Source: Gnetum montanum
Taxonomy: Eukaryota; Streptophyta; Gnetopsida; Gnetales; Gnetaceae
Assembly (NCBI GenBank): GCA_015680685.1
Contig: MNCI01016091.1
Span: 140,152-204,151 of the forward strand
Length of the DNA stretch: 64,000 nt
Reading direction: 5' to 3'
Made by a program: the position numbers and the translations under genes. The notes under the pieces are model-generated. The model saw only the letters and a program-made list of their open reading frames with translations. It had not been told where the DNA came from and did not search any database. Positions 35,290 through 48,006 of the stretch are shown here, piece after piece (the first letter of the stretch is position 1; the number at the start of each line of letters is the position of its first letter).

Positions 35290-36115
35290 TAATTTAACCA
35301 TAGGTGCACCATTTGTTACTAAGAACCAAATAAGCACAAACATCCAAATCTTAGGTATTTTTTTGTATGCTTACAAATCAAGTATGTTTATGTCTGCCTC
35401 TTTGTTAAGATGCCAAAACGCAAACTAATTTGACCATAAATGCATCATTTATTATATTAAAGATTAATGAATATCTAGAAACATCTTAGATATAGTGAGA
35501 TGTTATGACCTTTAATTATTTATATCATTTGAGAAGATGTGAAAAAGTGGAGAAATAGCTTTGACTTTAAAGAGGTACTATAATATAACTTTGTTGAAGT
35601 ATCATAAGCTCTTCTAGCATTTCAAGATTATGAAGAATTTCTCATCATTATCATCATTTGCCATGCACATTTATTATGAGTCAACTAAGCACCAACACCC
35701 AAATCTTGGATTCTACATGCATGCAAATCATGTTTATGTACACCTATTTGTTAAGGTGTCGAAACTTGAAATAATTTGATCATAGATGCACCATTTCTTC
35801 TATTAAAGATCAATGAATATCTAGAAAAATACTTGGATATGGTGAAATGTTATGAACTTGAATTCTTTAAATCATTTGAAGCAATGTAAAGAAATGGAGA
35901 AATAGATTTAACTTTAAAGAGATATGACAATACAAATTTGTTGAGGTATTAAAAGCTTTTCAAGATTACAAATAATTGATCATCATCATCATGATTACTG
36001 TATAATTTTACTAAGAGCCAAATAAGCACTAACACCTAGATCTTAAGTATCATTTTGTGTGTTTGCAAATTAAGTACATTTATGTCTATCTCTTTGGTTC
36101 GATGTCAAAACCCAT
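35290..36115 (+). repeat. Tandem repeat, two full units and a partial third (about 340-355 bp)
   Basis: The landmark AAGCAC...CATCCAAATCTTAG recurs at about 35332, 35687 and 36024. Between landmarks, GATTAATGAATATCTAGAAA, ATTTGAG(A/C)A...GTGGAGAAATAG and TTTAAAGAG(G/A)TA recur in order. Units have diverged with small indels. There is no coding potential. Confidence 0.8.
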
Positions 36116-36239
36116 AGGTGCACCCCAAGACATCAAATCATCGAAGAGAGAGTTTAAAGAAAAAAACCAATGGTTTTAGGAATGCCTTTTTAGGTTTTCA
36201 TCCTTATAACCAATCTTGTAAGACCTTCCCTGTAGGGTA

Positions 36240-37066
36240 TGATAAGTCATCATTTAATCGTGTCAACACAATCCCTTCGATGCATGATTTGATGGATCAA
36301 CACGTACGCATCAGCGCAATGTCTTGTTTTGCCTATATAAATGTGTGCACCAACTACATTTATGAGATTCATTGGTTAGTAGCATAGCAGAGCTCTTGCA
36401 ATTTGTTCATTTGAGAGTTAAAATATTTTCTAAGTGCATGCAATAGGAGTAAGAAGTGTACGGATCTTTATTCAAGCATCGATGTACCTGGACACCTCGG
36501 TGTGAGTAGTAATAAAGACAAGCTTTCTTCATAAACTTTGTAGCACTTGGACTTAGCACAATCTTTACTTAATGCATTTATTATTCATGCAATTTAATTT
36601 AATGCATTCAATTAATTAATTAACTTTGGATGATTAATACACATAAGTATGACCATATTGAGCATACAATTAATGCTTGGTAATCTCAGTAACACTTAAT
36701 GCTTGGTAACCCAATAGCGTTATAATGTGTTTAGGATGTGTACGAAAGATGGGAATTGATATTATGTTAGGATTAGTTAAAGCATTAATTAGTTATTAAA
36801 TTAATTAAACATTTAATTATTTTATTTTTGACACTTAGGTAAATTAAATGAAAAACATAAAATGGTAAAAATCATATGCCTCAATTACACTAAACTATAC
36901 CATTGCATCTCACAAGTGAAACTAGGAAGACAATGATCACGTCCTTGATATTCACTACTTAGGCAAATTGTACTTAGAGAGCTAAAGTCCACAGAATTCA
37001 TCCAGATCACTTAGTGAATGCTAATGATTTGTATGGTTGGGCATAGGAATTGCTTACTGCTCATCA
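36240..37066 (+). repeat. 5' LTR of element C
   Basis: It begins TGATAAGTCATCA and ends TGCTCATCA. The hairpin with ATCTTTATT/AATAAAGA is at 36464-36518, and TTGGTAAYCC motifs are at about 36688 and 36703. TATAAATGTGTG lies at about 36335. Confidence 0.85.
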
Positions 37067-37067
37067 T

Positions 37068-37087
37068 TGGCATCATTGCTGGGGACT
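37068..37087 (+). promoter_or_regulatory. Primer-binding site, element C
   Basis: TGGCATCATTGCTGGGGAC directly follows the LTR and matches the tRNA-Asp type primer site with two or three changes. Confidence 0.8.
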
Positions 37088-37217
37088 TTAGTTAGCTATG
37101 TGCGCTACCTAAGAGTTAGTGAAATTATATAATGACCTTGTAACAAACCCTAAAGTTGATATCATTAAGAAAAATCATAATAACAACATGAGCACATCAT
37201 TTTTCTTTTAGTCTAAT

Positions 37218-39130
37218 ATGGCTTCTTCTCACATGGAAGATTCTCTGTTGCCATATGAAGGCAGCTCCAATTAGCAAAGGACCCTCATGAAATTGGGCAC
37301 CATTGGGCTCAATGTTGAATACGTTGTGCAGGATCATGACTATCGGGATTATCATTCCACTAAGGCACAAGGGAAGAAAGATCGACAACAAGAGGCTTGC
37401 TACGAGGTGTCAAAAGGGAAATGGTTCACTAACCCTTTATTCCTACTAGGCCAAAAGGAAGGAGAGCATCCCTTCTTAGGGGGTTCTTAATACATTGACT
37501 CTCCTTCCCTTTTCTTTGATGAAGGGACCCTTAACTAGAATTTACAATCCATTGTAAACAATCCTAGCTCAGGGAAGAATGGGTTCCATGACCATGGGGG
37601 CTCCAAAGAAGGAAGTCAAGGCAGGAACCTAGACAAGCATCATAATAATAATAAACATGATGATCGTGTTCATGACTAAAGAATAGGAAGTAGTAAGCAC
37701 TATTTTGGTGCTAGTCCATCTTCCTCTTCACCTTCTTCTCCTTCCTCCAATTCCAACCAAAGCTACATAGGATGAGACCATGATGGAGGTGACTGACAGA
37801 ATAGATATGATCATAGGCACCACCAAAATAGTAGAGACTAGGATTATGGGCAATTAAGGGAGTCTCGTCATCATGAACAAAGGGACAACAAGGGGCATCA
37901 TAGGCTTCATGGTCATCACAAAGGCTATGACTATGATGAACCTTTGCTTGCAACCAGAAACATGCTAAACATTACGGAGGCTATGAGAATTCCAACAAGG
38001 TACATGAAAGATAATTAAAGTAAATGGTTGAACATGAACAATATTCCCAAGTTTGAAAGGGAATACAATTTTGATCCACAAAATCATCTCCAAGCCTTTC
38101 ACGATGCCTGTGCCTTACAGAATGTGGAAAATGAATGGAAAAAATTGTTGTTCCCCAAGATACTCATCAACGAGGGTAAAAGCTAGTACCAATCCTTAGA
38201 ATTGAAATCAATTAAACAATGGAGTATGATGCTTGAACTCTTCCATAACAAGTATCAAACATACTCTTGAGTATATAATCTGAGGAAGCAGATCCAAGGG
38301 TAGAGGCAAGGAACACATGAATCCTTAGATGTAGCCAGGGAAAAATAGTACTCATTGTTGCACAAATGCCTAGGCCATGGCTTTTCTCGAAGGCAGCAGC
38401 TTTGCCATATCATAGATGGGCTTAGAACAAAAATGAGGAGAACTTGTGGGGTTTATGCCCAAGGAAGACTTTCAGAAATAAAAGTCCATTAGATCCAAAG
38501 GCTAATTGAGTAGGTGACTAAAGAAGAAGGAGAGTTAAGAAAAAGGAAAAGTATAGAAGAGTACAATTGGGACCCTTCCATCTATAAAAGGGAGGTTTAG
38601 TTTTATGATAATGAGGAGGAGGCACCACTTGATGAAGTGGTGCAACGTAAAACCTTGCTGGTACAAAAATCTATATCTAAAATATCAGCTAAGATAGAAA
38701 AAATGTGGGACTCTTTGGATAAGAAGTTCTAAACTGCCCTTAGAAATGCTTAAGAGTCCAAAGAGCAATGTGGTGGTTTTGATTAACTGAGAATGAAAGA
38801 AGTTGAACATGCCCATCAAAGGGGTAAGGGCAAAGCTATTGTTGTTGAAGTGGTTGCAGATTCTAAGATAGATGATGATGGTGGATGTGACATCTACTAA
38901 TACGAGCATCCTAAGGGATGTTATTCTATTGTGTCACACTTGTAGGAGTTTAGGGTATATGCCTTGAATTCTAGGTTGGCGAAAAGGCAAGCATCTTGGA
39001 GGTTACCTTATCCTTAAGACAACTATAGGCAATTCCATCAAGAATAAGTCTATTATCCAAGTGAAGTTATATCTCAACCTCATGAGAAGTACTAGCAATG
39101 CCAACACCCATATTCATGGGAAATGCCACT
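37218..39130 (+). pseudogene. gag of element C
   Basis: Starts at ATG 37218 (MASSHMEDSLLPYEGSSN). The same parts occur as in B: a Ser/His linker, capsid core KWLNMNNIPKFEREYNFDP (about 38022-38078), the EEAPLDEVVQRK region, and a decayed zinc knuckle GCDI-stop-YEHPKGC near 38885-38925. Multiple stops; not functional. Confidence 0.78.
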
Positions 39131-39559
39131 ACTAAGGTAGAAGTATCCTTACCAACAACCATATCCATATGGGTACTATGTTCAGTAGCCAATTTCTCCG
39201 CATGACTCTTCTTGTTAAATCTTTTTCTAGCATCACTATTACCCTCCTGAGTATTATAGAGTTCAATCTCCAAGAGGGGACTCCTCATTTCCTTTCTACC
39301 ATCCTCATCCTTCTACACCTGTACCTCCACCCTTAACTTAGTTGCCACTAGCTCCATCCATGCAGGGTGAAATTCCTACATAGCCGCAACAAAGAAATGC
39401 CACAAGGGTTATTAACTTATAGTCAGCTTTCTAGCCAAGTGGTTCAAAGAAAAAGCCCTAAAAAAGACATTTCTTCTAAACCAACAGTCATTCCAAGCTC
39501 TCATAGACACCTACAGTTGATGACCTTGCTTCTTCTTCATCCTTTGCAACATCATTTAA

Positions 39560-42290
39560 GATCCCTTCAAACCAAACACCTCCCAAAGTGCATACTATAA
39601 TGTTGATCCATGCGGTCACAAATTGGATAAAGGCTAGTCATCTTCCCGGGAAAAGTTATGATCCTAGGAGTTCCATCATTTACTTGCAAATTGTTGGGAA
39701 TGAGCCTTGTAAAGCTCTTCTAGACTCAGGTTCTAGTGTAAACTTGATCTCTCAAGAAATGTACAAATCTGGGATCTTGCCTCCTCTTAAGAAAAGCAAC
39801 ATTTATCTTATGTTAGTAGATTAATTCATCACCATTTCCTTGGGATTGGTGGAGGACATTGTGACCACTATTTGTGTGTGATCCTATCCTACTGACCTCC
39901 TCGTGATATGAGTAAATAACTACAAGGGGGACTTCCTAATCATCATGGAAAGAAATTGGCTACGTACAATAGATGCATAGTTGGGAACCAAAGACCTCTC
40001 CTTGAAAATTTCAAAGGAAAAGGATTTTGGAAATATTAAAAGGAAGCTCGTTCCATGCATCATGTATAATGACACAGTGTGCCACTACATTTAGAAATTA
40101 TGGATAGTGAAAAGTACAATAAGCATAGTATGCGGGCAATGTGCAAATGTCATAGAAATCCAAAGGTGCATATACCTAGTAGCCATAGAACATAAGGGCA
40201 CCCAGTGGCTGACAACTAAATCTAAAAGTAGCTCAACCTTATGCATGGAACCAATTGAAAGCCTAACAAGTACCTACATTAAGGGCATGGATGAGATGGA
40301 GCAAATCCATTGCCAACTCTTCGACAAAACTAATGACACCAATTGAGAAGAGTTGGAAATCCTTGAGAACTTTAAAAAGAAGCCTCTTGAGTTAAAGACT
40401 CAGTTGATTAGAATGGAATATGCTTTTCTAAAAAATGGCATGCTAATCATTATCAATGCCAATCTTGCTCCTATGCTGAAAAATAAGCTGTTGGAGGTGG
40501 TCAAAAAATGGCTAATAGCCTTTGCTTGGTCATATCATGAACTAACTAGAATTGATCCAAGGATATGCTAACATTGAATTTACATAGACTTTTCCATTAA
40601 ACTAAAGAGGTTGCTACAGTCATGGTTGAACCCCAAATTAAAGTAGATAATGAAAGAGAAGATTGAATAACTCAAGGCAAGGTTCATCTATTCCATTGTG
40701 GATAGCGAGCGAGTTAGACAACTTGTGATACTGCCAAATAAAGATGACAAATGGAGAGTCTACATCAACTTCAGGCTATTGAACATGGTAACATACAATG
40801 ATGACTTTTCATTGTCATTTGTTGACCATATGTTGGACACCATTTTTGGGCATTGATACTATAACTTTTTGGATGGGTATAGTGGCTATAACTAAATCCA
40901 AATCACATCAGAAGATCAGGCAAAAATCGCATTCACGAGTCCTTAGGGCACTTTCACATATAGAAAAATTTCATTTGGCCTGCACAATGCCCCTACCACA
41001 TTCTAATGCCTTGTCTTAAGCATTTTCCAATAAAAGATTAGTAGCGGGGTGGAAGTATTCATGGATGACTTCTCCAACTATGAAGCTACATTTAAGTAAG
41101 CCTTGGACCATCTTATGCAAGTGCTAAAAAGGTGTGTGGAGAAAAACCTTAGGCTTAATTAGCAGAAAATCCACTTAATGATTTAGGAAGGCATTGTGTT
41201 TGGGCACATAATTTTAGAGAAAAGAATTGAGGTGGACCTTGAAAAAATAAGGGTTACCCAAGGAATTACCTAACAACTAGAAATAGTTAAAGATGTGAGA
41301 TCATTCCTTGGACACACTAGCCACTACCGACGATTCATTGAGAATTTCTCTAAGATTGCCAAACTATTGGTGGAGCTGACAAAGAAGGATGCTCTGTTTG
41401 TTTAGACTAAGAAATGCAAATGTGCATTCTAGCAACTTAAGTAAAAGCTCATAGAAACTCTAATTCTACAAGCACCTGATTAGTTCAATCCCTTTCACAT
41501 CATGACAAACGCATCCAATGATGGCTTCGAAGCCATGCTCACGTAGTTGGATGAGTAGAAACATCCTTACTACATCCACTATGCAAGTAGAAGCATTGTG
41601 GGTGCACAACTAAACTACATCACAACAGAGAAAGAACTAATGGTGGTGGTATTTTCCTTGGAAAAATTTAGGCACTATGTGCTTGGGTATAAGATGTTTG
41701 TGCACACAAACCATAGTGTAATCCAATTCTTGATGAATAAGCTAATGGTGAGCCCCTGTGCCATATGGTGGTTGGTGATCTTACAAGAATTCAATCTCAC
41801 TATGATAGATTGAAAAGGAACTAAGAACATGGTTGTTGACCACTTGTCTTGGTTGAGATGGGACAATAAAGAGGAGGAGAGCTCACTTTTAGATCAATTT
41901 TCTAATGAACTTCTTATTCCCAAGGCTATAATTGAACAAGTGCCCACTGAATCCAACTAGTACAATGGCATTCTTACCTACCTTCTCACTTAAGAGATGC
42001 CACAAGAGTGGGACAATAAGAAGAAATAATAGTTTCTTCATCAGGTCAAATGCTTCATGGAAATCAATGGATAGCTTTACAAGGTGTGTGCCAATGGCCT
42101 AGTTTGATGATGCATACTTGATGCTAATCAACTACACATGTTATAAGATGCTCATGAGCTCCCTTGTGGGAACCACTATGCCGGGAAATGTACAACCATT
42201 TAGATCCTCATGGTGGGGTATTATTGGCAAATAATTTTTAGGCACGCTCACCACTTCATCTATTCCTATGAATGCTACCAACATGATGGT
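39560..42290 (+). pseudogene. pol of element C up to the D insertion
   Basis: The protease (about 39670-39760) keeps an intact catalytic LLDSGSSVNLIS, unlike B and E. RT shows NFRLLNMVTY, FLDGYSGYN and the FMDD box (41058-41069). RNase H with VVFSLEKFRHYVLGYKMFVH is near 41650-41710. The integrase zinc-finger region starts around 42100 and is cut at 42290. Several frames are broken by TAG/TAA. Confidence 0.82.
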
Positions 42291-43103
42291 TGATGAGTGG
42301 TGAGTTACCCCTACACTCAACCATACGAATATGAGCGTCTCACGCATGATTCAGTCGAACTCCAAGGACTAAGTGCTTACACACCTTAATGGAACACTCA
42401 AGGTTAATCAATCATTGTCTTCCCAAACTTACTTGTATTGTCATGGTTGTATGGTTAAGTAAGCTTGAGGTATATGATTTTTATAACTTTTATCTTTTTG
42501 GTGTCTTATGCTAATGTGAGAAAAGGAAAGCGAACTAAGTGACTAACTTACTTTAACTATTCATTATCTAATTTCTAATTGTCCTAACACCAGTATTCAT
42601 TCCCACTTGTTGTACATGTCCTGAACCAGTGCAACACTACTGGGATTACCAAACGCTAATCGTTACTGGATTACCAAGTGCTACACGCATGCTCAAAGCG
42701 ATCGTACTAAGTGCACCTAACTAAGGGAGTAAAAGGTTGAGAGAGAGATTAATTAACTAGGAAAGCATTAAAAATTCAACACTAATTGATTACTAATTAG
42801 CTTAATCTATATGTTGTAAGGTTTATCATAAAGTTTGTCTTTATTGTCGTACACAAATGTGTGTTCAGGTACAATTTGCTCGAATAAAGATCCATTCACT
42901 CTATGACTCCTACTACGGGCACATAAAAATTATTCTAACTCTGGAATGGTAAAACTGTAAGAGTTTGGCTAAGGGTCCAAGTCTAACTATCGGGAACAAA
43001 GGTCGCCGCCTCTTATTTATAGAAGATGAGACAGGACGTGATATCGCGTATGCAATATTACGTGGCGGATGCAATATCGCGTACGCAATATCGCGGCTCA
43101 TCA
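42291..43103 (-). repeat. 3' LTR of element D
   Basis: On the + strand it runs from TGATGAGTGG to GCGGCTCATCA and abuts the purine tract (TACCCCC read on +). Its U3 holds GATATCGC-type palindromes at about 43038-43094. The hairpin is at about 42837-42891. Confidence 0.9.
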
Positions 43104-45060
43104 TACCCCCATGACTGAATGAAAACTCATCTTTGAGTTCCTTACAAAATATTGGGAAGGCATGGGATTATTTACTTGAATGACACTAGTGGGGAATGGG
43201 GTGACATGTGAATGGATCAACATTACAATACATGACAATATTAGTGTTCATGACCACAAGAGTAAACACTATATACATTTGACATCCAACCTTATTTGGT
43301 AGCTAAGAAAGAAGAGAGAAGAAAGAGAGAGAGAAAAGAAGAAGTCTGTTACTACCGATGCCAAGATTGCGCTTTCCGTTGGCCATCCATAAGCGTGCCA
43401 TCAATCTCGTTCCTTGCACTACTTTTCCAGCACCAGTCCATCCTAAGTGTTTCCTCCAAATCCAGTCCATTGTTGTATGGTTGCCATCTACACACACAAC
43501 ATAGTCTCATATTAGCAAGGATAAATAAATCACAATGTAGTTGATACCTTGTCTCAGTGTAAGGTCCATTGGCTGAGTTGTGATATGGCTAATATGGATT
43601 CTGGAGATATAACACTGGTGACTACCCAAGGTGTAGGGGTTAGGAGAAAATTGAAAAAATTGGACCAGGACCCCCATGACTAAGAGTAATCCTTCGGTAG
43701 CAATAGAATGGAAAAAGATAAGGAAAAAGAAAGATGGAGAAAAAACAACAACAACAATGCTGATAAAATGGATGTCAGAGGTGGAAATGAACACAACAAA
43801 TGTTGATTGCGAAAATGTTTAAGGGAAAGAAGTTAACTGATGCACCAAATAGGAATGCTAGTGGGCCCTCCCCAAAGCAAGCTCATGCCTTTTATGCCTT
43901 GACAAATCCATATTCAAAGAGTCCGTAGGCTCTGGAAATGTTGTTTGGAAGCAAGAGTTAAAGTGTTAACCATAAGAATTTACCAAAAATAAAATAATGC
44001 ATCAACCAAAATATAGACTACTGATATAACCAGCAATGAGGTGGAAAATGGAGCAAGAATGATGGAAAGAAGAGAATGGAATGGAGTCCCAAGAACAAGG
44101 TGGTGTACAACCCCTTGTGTATTCATGGTTAATGTGACTTAGTAGATCTCATTCCAAATTCAGCCTCAAACAACCCACATCTAGTGACTTTACATTAATA
44201 CACTTGGCCAATCCATCCACTTGAAGTAACAAGAATGCTTCCGCCAAAGAGTCACCACCATTTTGAGGAAACAAGAAAGGGAAAAGTAGGAAGCGAGGAA
44301 GGGCCTTAGTTAGAGGGAACATGTTTATTTAGTTCCATAACCAGTGCTTGTAGCCCAGATGAGTAATTTTGTCTAAGGGGTGTGCTTTGAATTCTCACCT
44401 TTTTTTTTTGCATGAGAACCATACCATGCAAAGACTTATTATTTTTATTAGCTTAGCTTCTCGATAATGGAGCAATGATAGAATGGTAGGAAAACTCAAA
44501 AAGAAAACATCCAAGTACCCAAGAGAATGGCCAGCACAAATGCATCAAATGCCCTTGAAGTCATACCCTTTTCAGTCCTTGAGTCCTTCTTCAGTTTGAG
44601 AAATGCCCAATCACCAATTCGTTAATAGTTTCATTGTTAAGAAAGGGATCGTACAATTCCAAGCCAAGAGACACCATAGAAATTTATGAATGCATGGATG
44701 ACGTGGACTCATTGCCTGCTATATTGAAAGAACCATACCTTAGTATCAACATTATAACTCCAAGGTAAAAACCAAACATTAGCAATCAATAGAATACATT
44801 TCATACCACCATCAAGAGCACTTATTGGGTGATGAACCTAACAAAATAAATAAATAGACAAAGAAATGAAAGAGTATAAATGATGTTGCAAAAAAATAAA
44901 TAAGAAAAGTTAAATAAATTTGTAAAACAAAAATTTAAAAAGGAATTGAGGGCCTCAAATGATCAGCAAAGGTGGCCATCTCCCCCATGACCATGTTGGA
45001 AGGAGGAGATCTGAAATAATGAGCAGGATCGTCCCTTCTTAGAGGTATTATGTGCACTGG
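43104..45060 (-). other. Post-pol spacer and third-ORF stub of element D
   Basis: It carries the spacer landmarks of B/C (GCATGG...AAGACTT, GGGGAGGGCCCAC read on -). An ATG at 43487 stands where the third ORF would start, but the homology soon jumps to the terminal GTCATGAACACTAAT tail. The roughly 2.8-kb coiled-coil ORF is absent, as in E. Confidence 0.7.
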
Positions 45061-45965
45061 CCATTCTAAATTCATGGAAGGGTTTGGTTTATTGCACATT
45101 GACTAGTAATCTCTTATCAGGGCTTTCGGGTTTGTATATGGTCATGGCCCTTGAAGGAAAGGTTGTATGAATAATGTAAGGTCCTTCCCACAGTGTTTGA
45201 AATTTTGTGCGTTGTCGCACATGTGTGGGATTCCAATGGAGAATCTTATCTCTTGGTTGATACTTAACCTTTCAAATCTTCAAGTCATGATGTTGCTTGT
45301 TATATGCCTTGTGTAACTCATTTGATGACAAGGTCGCTAATCGATTTTTGTCTAGCATGTTTAAAGTTGCCAACCTTTGTTTTTGTGCTAGATCAAGATC
45401 GAGGTGGAGGTCACAAGCCATTGATAGTGTACAGAGCTCAGTTTGAATTGGAAGTGTTGGAAGCTTTCCATACACTAACTCATAGGGAGAGTAGCCTACA
45501 GGGAGTTTTCAAGTGGAGTGGTATGCCCAAAGAGCATCATTCAGTTTAGTGCTCCAATCTCACCTATACTTGCTAAATTATCCTTGTCAATATTTTAGTG
45601 ATATCCCTATTGGTGACCTTAGCTTGTCCGTTAGCTTGGGGGTGATAAGGTGTAGTTAATTTATGTTCAACCCCTAAGCGTTGCATTAACTTCCGAAAAG
45701 TTACACCTGTGAAATGTGTTCCATTATCCGAAATAAGTGCACGTGGCATACCAAACCTATTTACGATTTGTTGTTGCACAAATCGTGTAGCTGTAGATGA
45801 TATGTAGTCTGTAATAGCAGTTGCTTTAGCCCATTTTGTTAAATAGTCTACGACAACTACAATGTAAGCTTTTCCATTGGACATTGGTGTAATGGGCCCC
45901 ATGAAGTCTATCCCCCAAATGTTGAAGGGTTCTAAAGGTTGAATCCATTGTTGTAGACCCTCCAT
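45060..45965 (-). pseudogene. Integrase of element D (open catalytic core, mutated catalytic Glu)
   Basis: Integrase inserts element cDNA into chromosomes using a D,D(35)E triad. From 45965 to 45573 the frame is open for 130 codons and shows GIDFMGPI (Asp at codon 20), [11 protein letters not shown] (Asp at codon 80) and [15 protein letters not shown]. The residue 36 after the second Asp is Lys (codon 116) where the family has Glu, so the core is predicted dead. Beyond 45573 the C-terminal part continues with stops. It is fused to gag DNA on its upstream side. Confidence 0.85.
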
Positions 45966-46086
45966 TCAAGCAGTCATTCCCCCATCACGTTGACAGCACT
46001 CCCAAGATTGGAAAGGGAGTCCTATAATACTCCTGAGCTTGGTAGTGATGTTTTGGTGTTACATGAAATAGAGTCACATGGAGAGA

Positions 46087-47715
46087 TTAGCTGCTGAACG
46101 TAGTAGCCATATGGATTCGGTTGCTAGTAGGGGTATTGTTGCCCTGGTGGTGGCATCCCCCATGACTGTGGGTATTGCCACTGTTGATGTTGCTTAACGG
46201 GTTGTGGTGGAGTTCCACTTGGATAATGCATTGAAGGTTGGTGGAATTGCCTTGGGTTATCTTGGGGATAAGGTAACCGTCGGGGTGCTTGCCGTTTATT
46301 AAGTCGTGGGTTGAGTGCATACACCCTAGACTCTTGTAGATGTGAGATCACTGGGCAACATCCCTTAGGATGGTCGTATTGGCATATCTCACATCCATCG
46401 TCATTGTCTGTGTCTGAATCCACAGCCTCTTCGGTGATGGCCATTTTTCCCTTACCTTTGTTACGTGCATTATCTACTTCTCTCTCTTTTTTTGTCATAG
46501 TCGCTACCTCGCTCCCTAGACTCCTCTACAATTTTAAGAACAGTTTCAAACCTACTATCTAGGGAGTCCCATATTTGGTCTGCCTTTGCTGATACTTCTA
46601 TTGTTAACTTTTGGAGTGGCAATTTTTTCCTATTCACCATCTCTTCAAGCAGTGACTCTTCTTCCTCCTCACAAAATCTCACTTCCCTTTTTTGGAGGGA
46701 AGGATCTCACTTTCTCTCTTATGTAGCTCCCCTTCTTCCTTGGCTACTTGCTCTAGAAATCTATGAATCTGATGGGACCTAAGCTCTGATAATCTCCCTT
46801 GGGCATACGTTCCAAGGATTCTCCTTGTTTCATGCCTAAGTCCATCTACAAGATGGCGTAGTTGATCCTGCTGTGACTAACCATGGCCAGGGCAACGATG
46901 TAATAGTGTGTAATAGCGGCCCATGGTAGCATCCAAGGGTTCATGATTTCCCTGCTTCCATTCTTGGATTTACTTTCACAGGTTAGACACTCGGGAGTAT
47001 GTTTAGTATTTATTATTAAACAGTTCTAACATTGTACTCCACCTTCAAATGGATTCCGGTTCTAAGGACCAGTACTTGCTTTCGGCTTCTTTCACTAGTG
47101 TCCTTGGGAACAACTTCAATTTTTGCCATTTGTTCTTGATGTTTTGCAAGGCACATGCATCATGGAATGCTTGTAGGTGATTTTGAGGATCATTGTTGTA
47201 TCCCCCTTCAGATCATGGGATATTGTTCATGTCTAACCTCTTGATCCTACTATCCTTTTGGTGCCTTGTTGGAACTCTTACGACCTTCGTGATATCTAAC
47301 ATGCTTCTAGTTGCGAGTAGGGGTTCTTTGTGGTCATCTCGTTCATAGCATCTGTGATGTCTACGTGGTTCCCTACTCTCCCTTCTTCTATGCCTTGATT
47401 CCTTAGAGTGCCCTTGTCCTCATTCTCAACTGTCTCATTGATGTTTTTCACTCTGTTTTCCTTTATCCTCATGGTTAGGTTCCTTATGACTGCGTCTAGA
47501 CATTAAGTCGCAAGTCCCTTTGACATTGCACTTCTGTGGGATGATAGTCCCTTTTGTCATGATCGCATGCAACGTACTCCGCGTATAAAAGTGGCATGCT
47601 TATTCGTGTGAGAGTAAGAAGGAGCATGTTGGGGATTGATTAGTCTGGGGGCAACACTATGTTACCCTCCAAGTCTCTCCAACATAGTTGTTCATCTTGG
47701 TGGAGAATAAAGGTG
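46087..47715 (-). pseudogene. gag of element D
   Basis: Reading leftward from about 47715. The best preserved parts are EEEEESLLEEMVNRKKLP (about 46670-46620), LDSRFETVLKIVEESRERG, and the zinc knuckle CEICQYDHPKGCC (about 46400-46360) followed by a Pro/Gln-rich tail (GTPPQPVKQHQQWQYPQ). The region has stops between these parts. An internal deletion joins it to integrase near 45970-46080. Confidence 0.78.
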
Positions 47716-47986
47716 AAATTGGGTACATACTCATCGTGATGAGTATATACCACTCAAAACTATTGAGGAACTGGCGGATCTTGGTTACATGTAGTATGTC
47801 GCCAACTGTCTCTTGTGTGAGTCCTAGGCAATGAAGTGCTCTTATGCGATGAAGAAGACATTTTTGTCCTATTCGGTGTGCAATGTACCGTTGTCTTATC
47901 TTTCTTTAATTAACCCTAAGGGTTCATTCTAGCATTCCAATGATATGGATGATTTCCTATGTTCTACATAGTGCATAAACAACTAA

Positions 47987-48005
47987 GTCCCTGGCAACGG
48001 TGCCA
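47987..48005 (-). promoter_or_regulatory. Primer-binding site, element D
   Basis: On the - strand TGGCACCGTTGCCAGGGAC is the best-preserved tRNA-Asp type site in the window. It sits immediately inside the 5' LTR. Confidence 0.88.
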
Positions 48006-48006
48006 A

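Larger units (their letters stand above)
36240..42290 (+). mobile_element. Element C, left part (5' LTR, gag, most of pol)
   Basis: LTR 36240-37066, primer site from 37068, gag 37218 to about 39130, then pol up to the integrase zinc-finger region, where the - strand element D begins at 42291. The order and sequence match element B. The right part resumes at 49218 without about 0.6 kb of integrase core. Confidence 0.88.

Noticed and set aside
45304-45549. + strand frame over element D
   Set aside because: Antisense shadow of the integrase C-terminal region.
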